A stretch of 64,000 bases of DNA from Chrysopilus asiliformis (taxonomy: Eukaryota; Arthropoda; Insecta; Diptera; Rhagionidae), in contig OZ035960.1 in NCBI GenBank assembly GCA_964034945.1, forward strand, positions 79,641,331 to 79,705,330, read 5' to 3'. The notes under the pieces were generated by a model, which ran no database searches, was not told the origin of the DNA, and saw only the letters and a list, made by a program, of their open reading frames with translations. Positions 62,040 through 64,000 of the stretch are shown here, one piece after another (position 1 is the stretch's first letter; the number at the start of each line of letters is the position of its first letter). Position numbers and translations under genes: made by a program.

Positions 62040-62965
62040 GACATTGACTGAAGCAGTGGTGTATTTCATACTGCTGAAAATCATGAAAAATTTAACACTG
62101 CTGAAAATCATGAAGCGTTCTGTCTCAAAAGACGACACGAATTTTGGACATGATTGTTTTCTTATTCGGTGTGACAACTCAATGCAATGTTTACTATGAT
62201 TTCAGGAAATTAAAACAATAAAAAAATACAATTCATATAGGCATTTTCAGTCGTTTCATAAAATATCAATTGATCAAATTAATGTTTCTGGTTTTATGAA
62301 ATTATTTTTATTTTCCGATTGTAATTCGGAAATTTCATATAAAAGTTTTTCATTATCAAAACTTTTTTTAACGTAAAGTAAAACAATTAACAGTGTGTCA
62401 AAACCAAGCATAACGAAAAGAGCTTTCAACAAGCTTGTTTCACTTGGCTCGGAGAGCAAGCCATATAAACAAGTAAATCGCTTATCAGTGGTAGTGGATG
62501 CCCGAGAACTTTCAAAGCTTTCCTGGCCCTGCTCTAAAGTAGCAGATATGCATGCGGTCGGCAGCGCCCACGAGCGGCGGAGCATGTCACTTGGTCGAAG
62601 AAAAACATTGAATTAATTTTCAAACTTTCTGATCAACACGATACAAATTTTTCGAACACTGCGCTTTTGAGAAAAAATTCATATAATCAAAATGAAAGGA
62701 AATAATATTGTCTGCCTTTTTAACTTTAACGGTTTTTACGTATCTCTAGCGGTTCATGAGAAAATTTGAAAAACATAATTTTTCACATATTTTTTCGGAA
62801 ACTTTAAATATTGCAGAGGAGAGTCATGTGATGCTCACATGTTTTCTTCAATTGTTTAAATTATACTTTAAATTGTTTAAATAAAATACATTTACTTGCT
62901 TTATCAAACTACAATTCTGTGGAAATTTCATAAAACTTGAAACTTACATTCTCAAAGCAATTTAA
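62040..62965. other. No gene recognised; family C scrap at 62535
   Basis: A plus-strand 73-codon frame (62395-62616) and a minus-strand 103-codon frame (62274-62585) overlap here. Both run through the family C word GCAGATATGCATGCGGTCGG, so neither is likely a gene. Confidence 0.4.
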
Positions 62966-62967
62966 AA

Positions 62968-63505
62968 ACATAACAAAAGCTATAATTGCCAATCTGGCAA
63001 TTATTGAAAACCCGTAAGTGAACAGCGAACAGTTGTATCAAAATTCCACTTTGAAGTCAAATTTTCCAATAAGATTTTTTAAAATTTATTCCAATCGGAT
63101 TTTCATGTATGGGAGTTTTATGTAGAATCATATCCTAAACAACTTTTGTTCTTGGACTTTTTAGATAAGATGCACCATTTTTGAGATATTCAGAAAAAAA
63201 ATTTCGTTCGTATGGGGGGTACCCCCCTAATAATCCATTTTTGCCCATTAACGAACTTAGCCTCACATTTTACGAAAAACGGATCTGTGCAAAATTTCAA
63301 GTCTCTAGCTCAATCCGGGCGCCCGCAATCCGCGCCACAGACAGACAGACAGACGGACAGACAGACGGACGGACATGCAAAATTCAACTTTTTTTATCAT
63401 TCTAAACATACTGGTGTAATTCATTTTTTTGTGTGATGACGGGATCTTGGCGTTACAAACGGTAAGGCAAAGTTAATATACCCTTTGGTTTCACCATACG
63501 GGTAT
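62968..63505 (+). mobile_element. Repeat family D, nearly complete, uninterrupted copy
   Basis: CCAATCTGGCAATTATTGAA, subterminal ACCCGTA, the CACTTTGAAGTCAAA site empty of hAT, a TATGGGGGGTACCCCCCTA palindrome, GACAGACAGACAGACGGACA and TACCCTTTGGTTTCACCATACGGGTATA split over the terminus. About 540 bp. Confidence 0.75.
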
Positions 63506-63509
63506 AAAT

Positions 63510-64000
63510 ATGAACAAAATATAGCAAGATAAAATTTTTAGTTTGCTGATTATTTTAACGTTTAATTCAAAATAAATTTTTAATTAACGAACAAACTAAA
63601 AATTTTGTCATGTCACATAATTATTATAAGCAATCAAAATATTCAAATCGAAAACCTGCGGAAGGAAAAAACAGGCCAAACCCACTTGCCCCCGCTTCGT
63701 GTTGCTTGCATAAGAATTCAACGAGAATAAAACTAACTAGAAAGAGAAACTGGTTTTAACAAAGGCCGATCGTGAGCAGCGACATGTATAGGCGGTCACC
63801 ACGGCTGTTCGTGGGTACTGCTCATGAATCAAATACAACAGATTGCGCAAAGACGAGTTTCATTTTGGTAAACTTCTGCGCATGTCGTCACAAGAGCGTA
63901 CTGAAATGTCATTGATATGAGATTTGTTCTGTTTTCGCCTGAAAACTGGAATTTATTCTGTTTGCTGCAATATAAATATTATTTATTTTTATAAATAGTA
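63510..64000. other. No gene; family C fragment at 63700-63830
   Basis: CATAAGAATTCAACGAGAAT, GAGCAGCGACATGTATAGGC and GTCACCACGGCTG match family C in one orientation, with a GAAAGAGAAACTGG interruption. Rest unassigned. Confidence 0.45.

Noticed and set aside
62274..62616. 103- and 73-codon frames as a small membrane protein or host exon
   Set aside because: Overlapping on both strands and running through repeat family C; no conserved motif.
1..64000. CRISPR arrays, bacterial operons, ribosomal or transfer RNA genes
   Set aside because: Repeats are minisatellites or transposon ends, spacing is not CRISPR-like, introns show a eukaryote, and no complete tRNA or rRNA fold was seen.

Overview
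The window is nuclear DNA of an animal, most likely an insect. The signs are an AT-rich sequence, tiny 52 and 64 bp spliceosomal introns, a delta/epsilon-like glutathione S-transferase, and LINE, gypsy, hAT, piggyBac, Tc1/mariner, Harbinger and Helitron-like elements packed inside one another. The order cannot be fixed from the sequence. Most of the window is transposable-element DNA. Only two host genes are recognised, and each is represented only by its 3' exons.

Layout. 1-9590: two LINEs of the same broad class on the minus strand. The younger one (1-5280) has landed inside ORF2 of the older one (5281-9590). Both carry a DUF4780-like ORF1 and an APE endonuclease plus reverse transcriptase ORF2. 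9600-13156: MITEs (including a TTAA-flanked piggyBac type) and tRNA-like SINE sequence. 13157-24900: the last five coding exons (881 residues plus stop) of a plus-strand ATRX/XNP chromatin-remodeller orthologue. Its last two large introns (5.5 and 3.5 kb) are filled with a Tc1 relic, minisatellites, fold-back hairpins, a Helitron-like element and a DNA transposon. 25100-29880: a decayed LINE, a mariner fragment and palindromes.

29880-45564: one decayed minus-strand gypsy-type LTR retrotransposon. It is stretched to almost 16 kb by a stack of insertions, several with exact target-site duplications. 45600-49830: a Tigger/pogo-like element with a CENP-B-type DNA-binding ORF, invaded by a Helitron-like element with a large internal minisatellite and by a fold-back element. 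50086-50800: two minus-strand exons of the glutathione S-transferase gene, apparently joined by a GC-AG intron. 50990-58565: two more nests, of which the second is three deep: a TIR element hit by a hAT element (TSD CTTTGAAG), which was hit by a full-length LINE with an intact ORF of about 971 codons. 58600-64000: a minisatellite, a hAT MITE, palindromes, a Myb/SANT-like transposon gene and further copies of the same repeat families.

How it works together. The host genes are passive recipients: reading frames continue across the two small and two large ATRX introns despite the insertion load. The transposons can be layered by age from which interrupts which. Three elements retain long open frames and may be young: the LINE at 1-5280, the LINE at 5281-9590 (now split) and the LINE at about 54209-57538.
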